Source: Pseudomonadota bacterium
GTDB lineage: Bacteria; Pseudomonadota; Alphaproteobacteria; Rhizobiales; Methylopilaceae
NCBI GenBank assembly: GCA_023388965.1
Contig: JAEWFF010000018.1
Span: 1 to 64,000 of the forward strand
Direction: 5' to 3'
DNA: 64,000 bases
Shown here: positions 51,684 through 59,961 of the stretch, piece by piece
Numbering within the stretch: the first letter of the stretch is position 1
Layout of the letters: the number at the start of each line of letters is the position of its first letter
Translations under genes and position numbers: made by a program
The notes under the pieces: model-generated
The model's input: only the letters and a program-made list of their open reading frames with translations
Told to the model about the DNA's origin: nothing
Database searches by the model: none

Positions 51684-52838
51684 TTACGGCACCGGTGTCC
51701 ATATCACCTGCTCGATATGAGATGCGCCGGTTGCCAGCACGACGAGCCGGTCGAAGCCGAGCGCGCAGCCGCAGGCATCGGGCATATGCGCCAGCGCGGT
51801 GAGGAAGTCCTCGTCCACCGGATAGCGCACGCCATAGACGCGTTCCTTCTCCGCCATTTCCGCCTCGAACCGTGCGCGCTGTTCGTCCGCATCCGTGAGT
51901 TCACCGAAACCGTTGGCGATCTCGACGCCGCAGACATAAAGCTCGAACCGCTCCGACACGCGCGGATCGCGCAGTGAACGGCGGGCGAGCGCGGCCTCGG
52001 AGGCCGGATATTCATGCAGGATCGTGGCGCGGCCGAGGCCGAGATTGGGCTCGATCTTCTCGACCAGAACGCGACTGAATATGTCCGCCCATACATCGTC
52101 GGGCGCAACGCGCACGCCCGCATTTCGTGCGGCCGCCGCCAGCGCATCGCGGTCGTCGAGTGCGGCGAGAAGGTCGATGTCCGCATAGTGCGCAAAGGCT
52201 TCCGCTAGCGTCACGCGCTCCGGTTCCGCGAACGGATCGGCCGCGCGGCCGCGGAAGCGCAGTTCGCGCGTGCCGACGGCTTTCGCCGCGCGCCGCACGA
52301 TGTCCGTGCAATCCTCGAACAGGGCCTCATAGGGCGCGCCCGTGCGATACCATTCCAGCATGGTGAATTCGGGATGGTGCAGCGCGCCGCGCTCGCGGTT
52401 GCGGAAGACGCGGGCGAATTCGAAGATTTTCTCCTCCCCGGCTGCCAGCAGTTTCTTGGCGGCAAATTCCGGCGAGGTGTGGAGGTAGAGGGTTTTTACC
52501 TCCCCCCCTGTGGGGGAGGTCGAGTCGTGCGCAGCACGACCGGGTGAGGGGTCGGTATGCGCGGAACCCCTCACCCCGCTCGCGCCGGCCGGCGCGAGTC
52601 GGCCCTCTCCCTCAAGGGGAGAGGGAATTGCCGCCCCGATCCCGACCAATTCCGTCCGGAATGCGTGCAGATGCGCCTCGTTGCCGGGCGAGGTCTGCAG
52701 CACACCGCATTCGGTTTCCGTGAAGCCCTGATCGAGGAAGCCGGCGCGGATCGCGGCCTTGATTGCGGCCCGGCCGTTCAGGAAGGGTTTGCGGTCGGCA
52801 TGGCGGTCCCTGTCCCACCATGGGGAGGCATTGGCCAT
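51684..52838 (-). CDS. epmA: EF-P lysyltransferase EpmA (GenX/PoxA) with an in-frame repeat insertion
   Basis: A 384-residue paralogue of lysyl-tRNA synthetase that joins beta-lysine to EF-P. Class II motifs are present: FEFARVFRNRERGALHHPEFTMLEWY, the C-terminal FELYVCGVEIANGFGELTD, and motif 3 GCALGFDRLV. Family members are about 345 residues. The extra length is residues about 71-114 (IPSPLEGEGR ... SPTGGEVK), exactly 44 codons coded by palindromic element copy C. The flanks (AFRTELVGIGAA and LYLHTSPEF) are normal and adjacent in relatives. The insertion lies in a surface loop before motif 2, so the enzyme may still work. Confidence 0.9.
   Translation of the reverse strand: MANASPWWDRDRHADRKPFLNGRAAIKAAIRAGFLDQGFTETECGVLQTSPGNEAHLHAFRTELVGIGAAIPSPLEGEGRLAPAGASGVRGSAHTDPSPGRAAHDSTSPTGGEVKTLYLHTSPEFAAKKLLAAGEEKIFEFARVFRNRERGALHHPEFTMLEWYRTGAPYEALFEDCTDIVRRAAKAVGTRELRFRGRAADPFAEPERVTLAEAFAHYADIDLLAALDDRDALAAAARNAGVRVAPDDVWADIFSRVLVEKIEPNLGLGRATILHEYPASEAALARRSLRDPRVSERFELYVCGVEIANGFGELTDADEQRARFEAEMAEKERVYGVRYPVDEDFLTALAHMPDACGCALGFDRLVVLATGASHIEQVIWTPVP
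52497..52628. repeat. GC-rich palindromic element, copy C, inside epmA
   Basis: Arms TACCTCCCCCCCTGTGGGGGAGGT and CTCTCCCTCAAGGGGAGAGGG bracket inner hairpins (GTCGTGCGCAGCACGAC, CTCGCGCCGGCCGGCGCGAG) and GGTGAGGGG/CCCCTCACCCC pairs. Its 132 bases are a multiple of three, have no stop in the epmA frame, and code for 44 residues. Confidence 0.85.
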
Positions 52839-52928
52839 CGGGGGGTTTCTCGCGGATGAAATTTATGCGACACGGGCGCCAACGCGCGGCCCCGCCGCTC
52901 CAAGCCCTTAAACTGCAAGGACCGATCC

Positions 52929-53495
52929 GTGAAGGTTATCGCCAGCTCGCTTCGCAAAGGCAATGTCGTCGATATGGACGGCAGGCTCTATGTCATCCTG
53001 ACCGCCGAGAACATCCATCCTGGCAAGGGCACGCCCGTGACCCAGCTCGATATGCGCCGCCTGACCGATGGCGTGAAGGTGTCCGAGCGCTTCCGCACGA
53101 CCGAGCAGGTCGAGCGCGCTTTCGTCGAGGACCGTGACTACACCTTTCTCTATTCGGACGGCGACGGGTTCCATTTCATGAACCCGGAGAATTACGAGCA
53201 GGTGTCCGTGCCGACCGATGTGGTCGGCGATCAGGCGTCCTACCTGCAGGAAAACATGACGGTGCAGCTTTCCACGCATAATGGCGTGCCGCTGTCGATG
53301 ACGCTGCCGCGCAGCGTGGTTCTGGAAATTGCCGAGACAGAGCCGGTGGTGAAGGGCCAGACGGCTTCCTCGTCCTACAAGCCGGCCATCCTGTCGAACG
53401 GCGTGCGCACGACCGTCCCGCCGCACATCACGGCCGGCACGCGCGTCGTGATCGCGACCGAGGACGGCTCCTATATGGAACGCGCTAAGGACTGA
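52929..53495 (+). CDS. efp: Elongation factor P
   Basis: A 188-residue translation factor that relieves ribosome stalling on proline runs. [21 protein letters not shown] opens domain I, the modified lysine is in NIHPGKGTP (about residue 34), and domains II-III follow ([26 protein letters not shown], ending [19 protein letters not shown]). The lysine together with epmA and epmB next door shows it is beta-lysylated. Divergent from epmA with 90 bases between the starts. Confidence 0.97.
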   Translation: MKVIASSLRKGNVVDMDGRLYVILTAENIHPGKGTPVTQLDMRRLTDGVKVSERFRTTEQVERAFVEDRDYTFLYSDGDGFHFMNPENYEQVSVPTDVVGDQASYLQENMTVQLSTHNGVPLSMTLPRSVVLEIAETEPVVKGQTASSSYKPAILSNGVRTTVPPHITAGTRVVIATEDGSYMERAKD

Positions 53496-53501
53496 TTATT
53501 G

Positions 53502-53840
53502 TTATTGCGGCGGCTGCTCGACCGTCTTGAAGCGGCCGATGCAGTTTCCGGCGAACGCATCCGCCAGCGCGCCGTCGGTGACGGAGCCGGCGATGGTCAG
53601 GCGGCTGTCCGTCATTTTTTCGAGGAAATTGCCGGTCGCGGGGTCGATGGGGATCAGGCCCCGGCTTTCGCTGCCGAGCTGAATTTCCGCCACCGTGCCG
53701 CTGGTGCGGATGGCGATGTCGGCCGGAAGATTCTGGCATTCCGGCTTCTGTTCATAGACGACCTTGCCGCGCAGATCGGCGGCGGCGGCATTTGCGGTCA
53801 CGGCTAGCAAGGCAAGGATCGTCGCGAACGCGCGGCGCAT
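53502..53840 (-). CDS. Small exported protein of unknown function
   Basis: A 112-residue protein with a signal peptide (FATILALLAVTANAAAADL) and a mature part with two cysteines that may form a disulfide (KPECQNLP and GNCIGRF). I do not recognise a family. It converges with efp (six bases apart) and is divergent from the SOS-type repair operon. Confidence 0.65.
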   Translation of the reverse strand: MRRAFATILALLAVTANAAAADLRGKVVYEQKPECQNLPADIAIRTSGTVAEIQLGSESRGLIPIDPATGNFLEKMTDSRLTIAGSVTDGALADAFAGNCIGRFKTVEQPPQ

Positions 53841-53908
53841 GAGTTTTTTCTCCAGGAAGGAATAGGTTCTAACGCCAGACAAGCGTGTCGCCAATGTGGC
53901 ATGTTGCG

Positions 53909-53923
53909 GAACAAAACATGAAC
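53909..53923. promoter_or_regulatory. SOS box (LexA site) GAAC-N7-GAAC
   Basis: GAAC at 53909-53912 and GAAC at 53920-53923 with seven bases between. Read on the other strand this is GTTCATGTTTTGTTC, the direct-repeat LexA site of alphaproteobacteria (GTTC-N7-GTTC). It ends 16 bases before the start of the radical SAM repair gene, in position to repress it. Confidence 0.8.
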
Positions 53924-53939
53924 ATATAGATTGCTGCGG

Positions 53940-55166
53940 ATGGATGTCTCCCGCAAGCTCGCCATTCTCGCCGACGCCGCAAAATACGATGCGTCCTGCT
54001 CATCGAGCGGCACGGAGCGGCGCGATTCGAAAGGCAAAGCGGGGCTCGGCTCCACGGAGGGGATGGGCATCTGCCATTCCTATGCGCCGGACGGGCGCTG
54101 CATCTCGCTGCTCAAAGTGCTGCTCACCAATGCCTGCGCGTTCGACTGCCTTTATTGCGTCAACCGCGCCTCGTCCAATGTGCCGCGCGCGCGGTTCACG
54201 GTGGAGGAGATCGTCGGGCTGACGCTCGATTTCTACAAGCGCAATTACATCGAGGGCCTGTTCCTGTCCTCGGGCATCATCCACTCGCCCGATTACACGA
54301 TGGAGCAGATCGTGGAAGTCGCGCGGAGCCTGCGCGAGGACCATGGCTTTCGCGGCTATATCCATCTCAAGACGATCCCCGATGCCGATGAGAGGCTTCT
54401 GGCCGAGGCCGGGAAACATGCCGACCGGCTGTCGATCAATATCGAACTGCCGAGTGAGGCGAGCGTCGCGAAATTTGCGCCGGAAAAGGATGTCCGCGCC
54501 ATCCGCCGCGCAATGGGGCGGATGCGGCTGAAGATCGACGAGGCGGCGGGGGAGAAGAAAGCACCGCGCTTCGCGCCGGGCGGCCAGTCCACGCAGATGA
54601 TCGTCGGTGCCGATGGCGCGTGCGACAGCGACATACTGAAGACCAGCGCTAATCTCTACGGCTCGTACGGGCTGAAGCGCGTCTATTATTCCGCGTTCAG
54701 TCCGATCCCGGATGCATCGGCGGCGCTGCCTCTGGCCGCGCCTCCGCTCGTGCGGGAGCACCGGCTCTATCAGGGCGACTGGCTGATGCGGTTCTACGGG
54801 TTCGCGGTGGACGAGGTGTTCGCCGGCACGGACGGGATGCTGCCGCTCGACATGGACCCGAAACTCGCCTGGGCGCTGCGCCATCGCGGTGGCTTTCCGC
54901 TCGACGTCAATACGGCAAGCCGCGAGGAACTTCTGCGCGTGCCGGGCTTCGGCGTGAAGACGGTGGAGCGCATTGTGGCGGGGCGGCGCATTCGCGCCAT
55001 CCGCACGGACGATCTGAAGCGCCTGCGCGTGCCGCTGCGCACGGCGCTGCCCTTTATCGTTCTGCCCGATCACCGGCCCGTGCGCCTGACCGACCGGGCC
55101 GATCTCGCGGCTCTCATCCAGCCCGCGCCACCGCGCCAGCTCTCGCTGTTCGGCCATGCCTCATAA
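53940..55166 (+). CDS. Putative DNA modification/repair radical SAM protein with HhH domain
   Basis: A 408-residue protein. The radical SAM cluster motif is CAFDCLYC near residue 65, following CHSYAPDGRCISLLKVLLTN. The C-terminal part (about 310-375) contains helix-hairpin-helix repeats (VNTASREELLRVPGFGVKTVERIV) that bind DNA. This family is always annotated as putative DNA modification/repair and lies next to UdgX-type genes. Preceded by a LexA-type box and overlapping the next gene by 11 bases. The DNA lesion or base acted on is not known to me. Confidence 0.88.
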   Translation: MDVSRKLAILADAAKYDASCSSSGTERRDSKGKAGLGSTEGMGICHSYAPDGRCISLLKVLLTNACAFDCLYCVNRASSNVPRARFTVEEIVGLTLDFYKRNYIEGLFLSSGIIHSPDYTMEQIVEVARSLREDHGFRGYIHLKTIPDADERLLAEAGKHADRLSINIELPSEASVAKFAPEKDVRAIRRAMGRMRLKIDEAAGEKKAPRFAPGGQSTQMIVGADGACDSDILKTSANLYGSYGLKRVYYSAFSPIPDASAALPLAAPPLVREHRLYQGDWLMRFYGFAVDEVFAGTDGMLPLDMDPKLAWALRHRGGFPLDVNTASREELLRVPGFGVKTVERIVAGRRIRAIRTDDLKRLRVPLRTALPFIVLPDHRPVRLTDRADLAALIQPAPPRQLSLFGHAS

Positions 55167-56586
55167 CGTGGTTCTGTCCGGACAGACGGATTTCGGCGGA
55201 TGGCGCGACGCGGCGCGGCGGCTCATCCAGGCGGGCGTCGGGCCGCAGAACGTGGTCTGGTCGCTGGAGCATGTGCCCGATCTGTTCGGGGCGGGCGAGC
55301 CTCTGCCCGACGCCGCGGGCACCTTCGCCGTGCCGCGCCGTTTCGTCGATCTCGCGGCCGATGTCGTGCTGCATTCGGACCGGGAGCGTTTCGCGCTGCT
55401 CTACCGCATTCTGTGGCGGCTGCGCGACGAGCCGTCGTTGCTCGACATGGCGATGGACCGCGATGTCGCCCGCGCGAACGATATGGCGAAGAATGTCCGG
55501 CGCGACATTCACAAGATGCACGCATTCGTGCGCTTCCGCGCCGTGCCGTCTCCCGGCGGGCGCGAGCGCATGGTCGCATGGTTCGAGCCCGAGCATCACA
55601 TCATCGAGGCCGGGGCGCCGTTCTTCGCGCGGCGTTTCCCGAACATGCTCTGGTCGATCCTGAGCCCGGAGGCCAGCGCGCACTGGGACGGCGCGGAACT
55701 GAGCTTCGCGGCTGGCACAGGGCGCCGCGCCGCGCCGGAAGACGACGCTCTGGAAGAGGTCTGGCGGACCTATTACGCCGCCATCTTCAATCCGGCCCGG
55801 ATCAAGGTCGAGGCCATGCGCGCCGAGATGCCGAAGAAATATTGGCGGAACCTGCCGGAGGCCGGACTGATTGGTCCTCTGATCGCCGATGGCAGGAGGC
55901 GCGCGGAAGACATGGTGGCCCATGCCGTAAAGACGCCGAAGATCAATCGTCAGCGCCGGATCGAGACGCCGCCGCCGCTCGTGCCGCACGCGAACGATCC
56001 GCTCGATGCCGTGCGGGCCGAGGCGCGCGGCTGCCGCGCATGCCCGCTCTGGAAGCCCGCGACGCAGACCGTGTTCGGTGAAGGCGTGCCCGATGCCGAC
56101 ATCCTGTTCGTCGGCGAACAGCCCGGCGACAAGGAGGATCTGGCGGGGCGGCCTTTCGTCGGTCCGGCAGGGCAGATGTTCGACCGTGCACTCGCGGATG
56201 CGGACATCGACCGCGCCAGAACCTATGTCACCAATGCGGTGAAGCATTTCAAATTCACGCCGCGCGGCAAGTTCCGGCTGCATCAGAAACCCAACACGGC
56301 GGAAATCCGCGCCTGCAAGCCCTGGCTGGAAAAGGAACTGGAGATCGTCAGGCCGAAACTGGTCGTCGCGCTCGGCGCGACGGCGGTGCAGAGTCTGTTC
56401 GGGCGCGCGCTGCCCATCGGCAAAAATCGCGGGCAGCTTCTGAAGATCGGCGATATGCGCGCGATCATCACCGTGCATCCGTCTTTTCTGCTGCGGGTGC
56501 CGGAGGAAGAGCGCAAGCGCACGGAGTACGGACTGTTCGTCGAGGATCTGAAACTGGCGCGCTCGCTGCTTACGAAGGCGGCGTGA
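55156..56586 (+). CDS. udgX: UdgX-family uracil-DNA binding protein with N-terminal DUF4130
   Basis: A 476-residue protein. Residues about 80-250 are the DUF4130 domain that always goes with this family (KNVRRDIHKMHAFVRFR, FFARRFPNMLWSILSP). Residues about 285-476 are a family 4-like uracil-DNA glycosylase with Fe-S cysteines (GCRACPLW), GEQPGDKEDLAGRPFVGPAG and the UdgX-specific loop as GKFRLHQKP, whose histidine forms the covalent bond with the abasic site in studied UdgX. It overlaps the radical SAM gene, so the two are made together on DNA damage. Confidence 0.92.
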   Translation: MPHNVVLSGQTDFGGWRDAARRLIQAGVGPQNVVWSLEHVPDLFGAGEPLPDAAGTFAVPRRFVDLAADVVLHSDRERFALLYRILWRLRDEPSLLDMAMDRDVARANDMAKNVRRDIHKMHAFVRFRAVPSPGGRERMVAWFEPEHHIIEAGAPFFARRFPNMLWSILSPEASAHWDGAELSFAAGTGRRAAPEDDALEEVWRTYYAAIFNPARIKVEAMRAEMPKKYWRNLPEAGLIGPLIADGRRRAEDMVAHAVKTPKINRQRRIETPPPLVPHANDPLDAVRAEARGCRACPLWKPATQTVFGEGVPDADILFVGEQPGDKEDLAGRPFVGPAGQMFDRALADADIDRARTYVTNAVKHFKFTPRGKFRLHQKPNTAEIRACKPWLEKELEIVRPKLVVALGATAVQSLFGRALPIGKNRGQLLKIGDMRAIITVHPSFLLRVPEEERKRTEYGLFVEDLKLARSLLTKAA

Positions 56587-56593
56587 CCGGCGG

Positions 56594-57181
56594 CTATCGG
56601 AGAGCGTATTTGGTCGCGATCACGCCCGCCACCACAACGGCGATGACGATGAAGGTCGCCCAGCCGGCGCGCTTTTCGATGAAGTCCTTCGCCGTCGGGC
56701 CGCCCCAGTAAAGCAGGCCGCAGGTCATGAAGAAGCGCATCGTGCGCGCGAGCACGCTCATCGCGACGAAGATGCCGAAATCGAGTTGCGTCAGCCCGCT
56801 CGCAATCGTGATGACCTTGTAGGGCAGGGGCGTCATGCCGCCGCCGAGCAATACCATCAGCCAACCGACATCGTTGTAATGCTCGGCGATGGCCTCGAAC
56901 TCGTCGGCAAGCCCGTAGAAATTGAGAATGGCCTCGCCGACGGTCTCGAACAGGAAATAGCCGATCGCATATCCCGCCACGCCGCCGAGTACGGACGCGA
57001 TCGTGCAGATGATGGCGTAGCGCCAGGCCCGGTTGCGGTCGGCCAGCACCATCGGCGCCAGAACCACATCCGGAGGAACCGGAAAGAACGAGCTTTCCGC
57101 AAAGGTGACGGCCGCCAGCGCCCATTCGGCACGGGGATGATTGGCGAGCGCCATGGTGCGCAGATAGAGCTGTCGGAACAT
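56594..57181 (-). CDS. YqaA/DedA-like membrane protein
   Basis: A 195-residue membrane protein of the YqaA (SNARE-associated/VTT) group with about five spans. ALAAVTFAESSFFPVPPDVVLAPMVL and the re-entrant GGGMTPLPYKVITIASGLTQLDF match the family, members of which are thought to be lipid or proton-linked transporters. It converges with udgX. Confidence 0.85.
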   Translation of the reverse strand: MFRQLYLRTMALANHPRAEWALAAVTFAESSFFPVPPDVVLAPMVLADRNRAWRYAIICTIASVLGGVAGYAIGYFLFETVGEAILNFYGLADEFEAIAEHYNDVGWLMVLLGGGMTPLPYKVITIASGLTQLDFGIFVAMSVLARTMRFFMTCGLLYWGGPTAKDFIEKRAGWATFIVIAVVVAGVIATKYALR

Positions 57182-57255
57182 CGGATGTCGGTGCGGGCGG
57201 GATCGGCTTCAGAGCCGCCTTCCGGTTAAGAGCGTTTGGCGGTGCAGCGCAAGCC

Positions 57256-57723
57256 CTACCAGTGGCGGTCGGGCGGCAGATTGCCGAGAATTTCGGCAAG
57301 ACGGCGGCGGGCGCCGGCGCTCATATCGGCAGGGAGCGCGTCCGGCGCGAAAAACGCGCATTTGGCGATCTCGCGATTGGGTTTCGGCGCGCCGAGCCAG
57401 CGATAGTGCCGCACCACATAAACGAGAACGTGATCGCGCCGGCTGAAATGCGGCTGATGGAACACGCCGTGCAGGTCCGGCGGGCCGGTGACGACCACGT
57501 TCGCCTCTTCCGACAATTCGCGTTCCAGCGCCTCTTCGGCGGTCTCCCCCACCTCGACCCCGCCGCCGGGAAAGGTCCAGCCCGGCGTATAGGTGTGGCG
57601 GATGAGAAGGACGCGGCCGTCCCCGTCGAGGACGATTCCGCGCACGCCCATGGTCAGCCCGCGCAGGACGAGCCAGACGCGCGCGAGAATTGGGCGGGCG
57701 AGACGGTAGATGAAGGGCGGCAT
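57256..57723 (-). CDS. NUDIX hydrolase
   Basis: A 155-residue pyrophosphohydrolase. The Nudix box is complete: GGGVEVGETAEEALERELSEEANV (shown in its parts GGGVEVGE and RELSEEANV). The chosen ATG starts MPPFIYRL. The nucleotide substrate cannot be told. It is divergent from the phosphoesterase gene with 88 bases between. Confidence 0.88.
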   Translation of the reverse strand: MPPFIYRLARPILARVWLVLRGLTMGVRGIVLDGDGRVLLIRHTYTPGWTFPGGGVEVGETAEEALERELSEEANVVVTGPPDLHGVFHQPHFSRRDHVLVYVVRHYRWLGAPKPNREIAKCAFFAPDALPADMSAGARRRLAEILGNLPPDRHW

Positions 57724-57811
57724 CGGCGGAAACCTACAGGCCGCCGGATGGCGGTTCCATCGTTTTTGCGGAACTGGACGCGGGCCGCGTTCTTTGTGGT
57801 AAGTGGCACCC

Positions 57812-58756
57812 ATGTTCACGCTTGCCCATCTGTCGGACCCGCATCTCGGTCCCCTGCCGCGCGCCACGTTCCGCGACCTCTTCTCCAAGCGGATCATGGG
57901 ATATACCAATTGGCATATCCGCCGGCGCGGACGGCACGACATGGCGTGCCTTGCTGCGCTGACGAAGGATCTGCTCGCGCAGAAATGCGATCATATCGCC
58001 TGCACCGGCGATCTCGCGGTCATCGGCCTCGACGCCGAATTCATTCCGGGCCGCGCCTTTCTCGAAACGCTGGGCGATCCGAAACACGTCTCGCTCGTGC
58101 CGGGCAATCACGATTCGTATGTGCGTGGCACGGCCGATCATCCGCAACTGCACTGGTCGGAATGGATGACGGGCGATCATCAGCGCGTCGAGGGCGATCC
58201 GCATTTTCCGTATGTGCGCCGGCGCGGCAAGGTCGCGCTCATCGGCCTGTCGACGGCGGTGCCGACGGGTTTTCATTCGGCGCAGGGGCGGCTCGGCAAG
58301 GAACAGTGCCGCGCATTGACCGCCATTCTCGCCGAGCTTGGCCGCGAGGGCCTGTTTCGCGTGGTGCTGATCCATCACCCGCCGTCCGGCACCGGCGAGA
58401 TGTTCCGCAGGCTCACCGATGCGCGGCGTATCAAGCGCGCGGTTTTGCGCGCGGGCGCCGAGCTTCTGCTGCACGGGCACAATCACAAGGCCGAACGCAC
58501 GACCCTGATCGGCCTCGACGGGCCGGTGCCGAGCGTCGGCGTGCCGTCCGCCTCGGCCGGGCCGAACGATCCGCGCGCCCCCGGTGCGTACAATATCTAT
58601 CGGATCGACGGCGAGCCGGGCCGCTGGAGCTGCGAGATGATCACGCGGGGGTTTGCGCGAGGCGAGGACAATATTACGGAACGCCAGAGGCTGATGCTGA
58701 TCGAGCCGGATGCGGGCAGCGGCGCGGCCATCGCCCATCCGGGCCTGACGGTCTAG
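57812..58756 (+). CDS. Calcineurin-like metallophosphoesterase
   Basis: A 314-residue phosphoesterase. Metal-binding blocks are in order: LSDPHLG, TGDLAV, PGNHDSY, IHHPPSG and HGHNHK. Cyclic nucleotide or lipid-A precursor hydrolysis are typical roles. The 3' end overlaps the converging gene by four bases. Confidence 0.9.
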   Translation: MFTLAHLSDPHLGPLPRATFRDLFSKRIMGYTNWHIRRRGRHDMACLAALTKDLLAQKCDHIACTGDLAVIGLDAEFIPGRAFLETLGDPKHVSLVPGNHDSYVRGTADHPQLHWSEWMTGDHQRVEGDPHFPYVRRRGKVALIGLSTAVPTGFHSAQGRLGKEQCRALTAILAELGREGLFRVVLIHHPPSGTGEMFRRLTDARRIKRAVLRAGAELLLHGHNHKAERTTLIGLDGPVPSVGVPSASAGPNDPRAPGAYNIYRIDGEPGRWSCEMITRGFARGEDNITERQRLMLIEPDAGSGAAIAHPGLTV

Positions 58757-59322
58757 TCGATCACCGAACCCGTGGCCCAGTAGGCGAGCAGGCCCGCGAT
58801 CAGCGCCAGAAGGATGAGAAGGGTCAGCGACCCTCTCGGCTCGCGCGTGGCGGCGGGAGCCTCCTCCGCAGCCTCCTCATGGGTCTCGCGCACGGGCGGC
58901 GTGAACGTGCCGAGATCGGAGATCAGGGCCTTTTCGCGCTCGACGATGCGGTGCGCGACATAATCGGTGATGGCCTGCGTGACCTCGCGCAGATCGGCCG
59001 TCTCGCAGACGAGTTTGCGGCCGTAGCGGGTGTCGTGGAAGAACTGGTAGGTGCGCTTGTCGCGCCCCATTTCGACGAAGCCGAGGACATCGACGAACAG
59101 CCGCGCCGGATCGCCCGGCAGGATCGCGGCGTCGAACAGATCGACCCCCTGCGGCACCTGCGCGAAGACCGGCTCCAGCGATTCCTTCAGAAGATCGAGG
59201 CGCGCGAGTTCGGCCGTCCTGAGTTCGACCAGAACCCCGCTTTTTTCGGCCGACGCCGTTCTGGCGCGGCGCAGGGCCTCGCGCAGGCTGGGTGGCGGAG
59301 CGGAGGCACGGGGCTGTTCCAT
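58753..59322 (-). CDS. Tail-anchored protein of unknown function
   Basis: A 189-residue protein with a soluble alpha/beta N-terminal region (VELRTAELARLDLLKESLEPVF, ARLFVDVLGFVEMGRDKRTYQFF), an acidic Ala/Glu linker and a single C-terminal membrane span (SLTLLILLALIAGLLAYWA). I do not recognise the family with certainty. It could be an inner-membrane-tethered cytoplasmic domain. Confidence 0.65.
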   Translation of the reverse strand: MEQPRASAPPPSLREALRRARTASAEKSGVLVELRTAELARLDLLKESLEPVFAQVPQGVDLFDAAILPGDPARLFVDVLGFVEMGRDKRTYQFFHDTRYGRKLVCETADLREVTQAITDYVAHRIVEREKALISDLGTFTPPVRETHEEAAEEAPAATREPRGSLTLLILLALIAGLLAYWATGSVID

Positions 59323-59445
59323 CGAAATCGTTAACTCGCGTTTACCATTGGCAAACTAGCGACCTCCCGTCGGCAAGGAAAGACCGTCCGGACTTGCCCC
59401 CAGCCAAGCTTTGCATCAGGGAAAGCCGGGAGGGGACATCCGAGC

Positions 59446-59961
59446 ATGGAAACTCTGCCTGCAAGCGCCCGACGCGTTGCCGAGGCCGCGCGATCTTTGG
59501 GCCTCGACATCCGGATCAGGATCATGACCGAGACGACACGCACGGCTGCGGAGGCTGCCGCCGCCTGCGGCACCACGGCAGCGCAGATCGTCAAAAGCCT
59601 GATCTTCGAGGGCAAAGAGAGCGGACGGCCGTTTCTTCTGCTCGTTTCGGGCAGGAACCGGGTGGACGAGAAAGCGGTCGGCGCGCGCCTTGGCGAAAAA
59701 CTCGGCAGGCCCGACGCACGGCGCGTGCGCGAGATCACCGGTTATGCCATCGGCGGCATTCCGCCGATCGGCCATACGAGCGGGCTTGCAGCCTATATCG
59801 ACCCCGATCTTCTGGAATTCGAGACCGTATGGGCGGCCGCCGGCACGCCGAACGCCATCTTCGAGATCGCGCCCGGAAAGCTTGCCGCCGCCGCCCGCGC
59901 GCAGACCCTGCCGATGGGCGGTCAGGGCGTCACAGGTCGAAGATCGGCCCCGCCGGAATGA
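59446..59961 (+). CDS. YbaK/EbsC-type aminoacyl-tRNA deacylase
   Basis: A 171-residue protein of the YbaK/ProX editing family, which hydrolyses mischarged Cys- or Ala-tRNA(Pro). Core motifs are CGTTAAQIVKSLIFEG, LVSGRNRVDEKAVGARLG, ARRVREITGYAIGGIPPIGH and EFETVWAAAGTPNAIF. Its 3' end overlaps the converging glutathione transferase gene by 32 bases. Confidence 0.9.
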   Translation: METLPASARRVAEAARSLGLDIRIRIMTETTRTAAEAAAACGTTAAQIVKSLIFEGKESGRPFLLLVSGRNRVDEKAVGARLGEKLGRPDARRVREITGYAIGGIPPIGHTSGLAAYIDPDLLEFETVWAAAGTPNAIFEIAPGKLAAAARAQTLPMGGQGVTGRRSAPPE

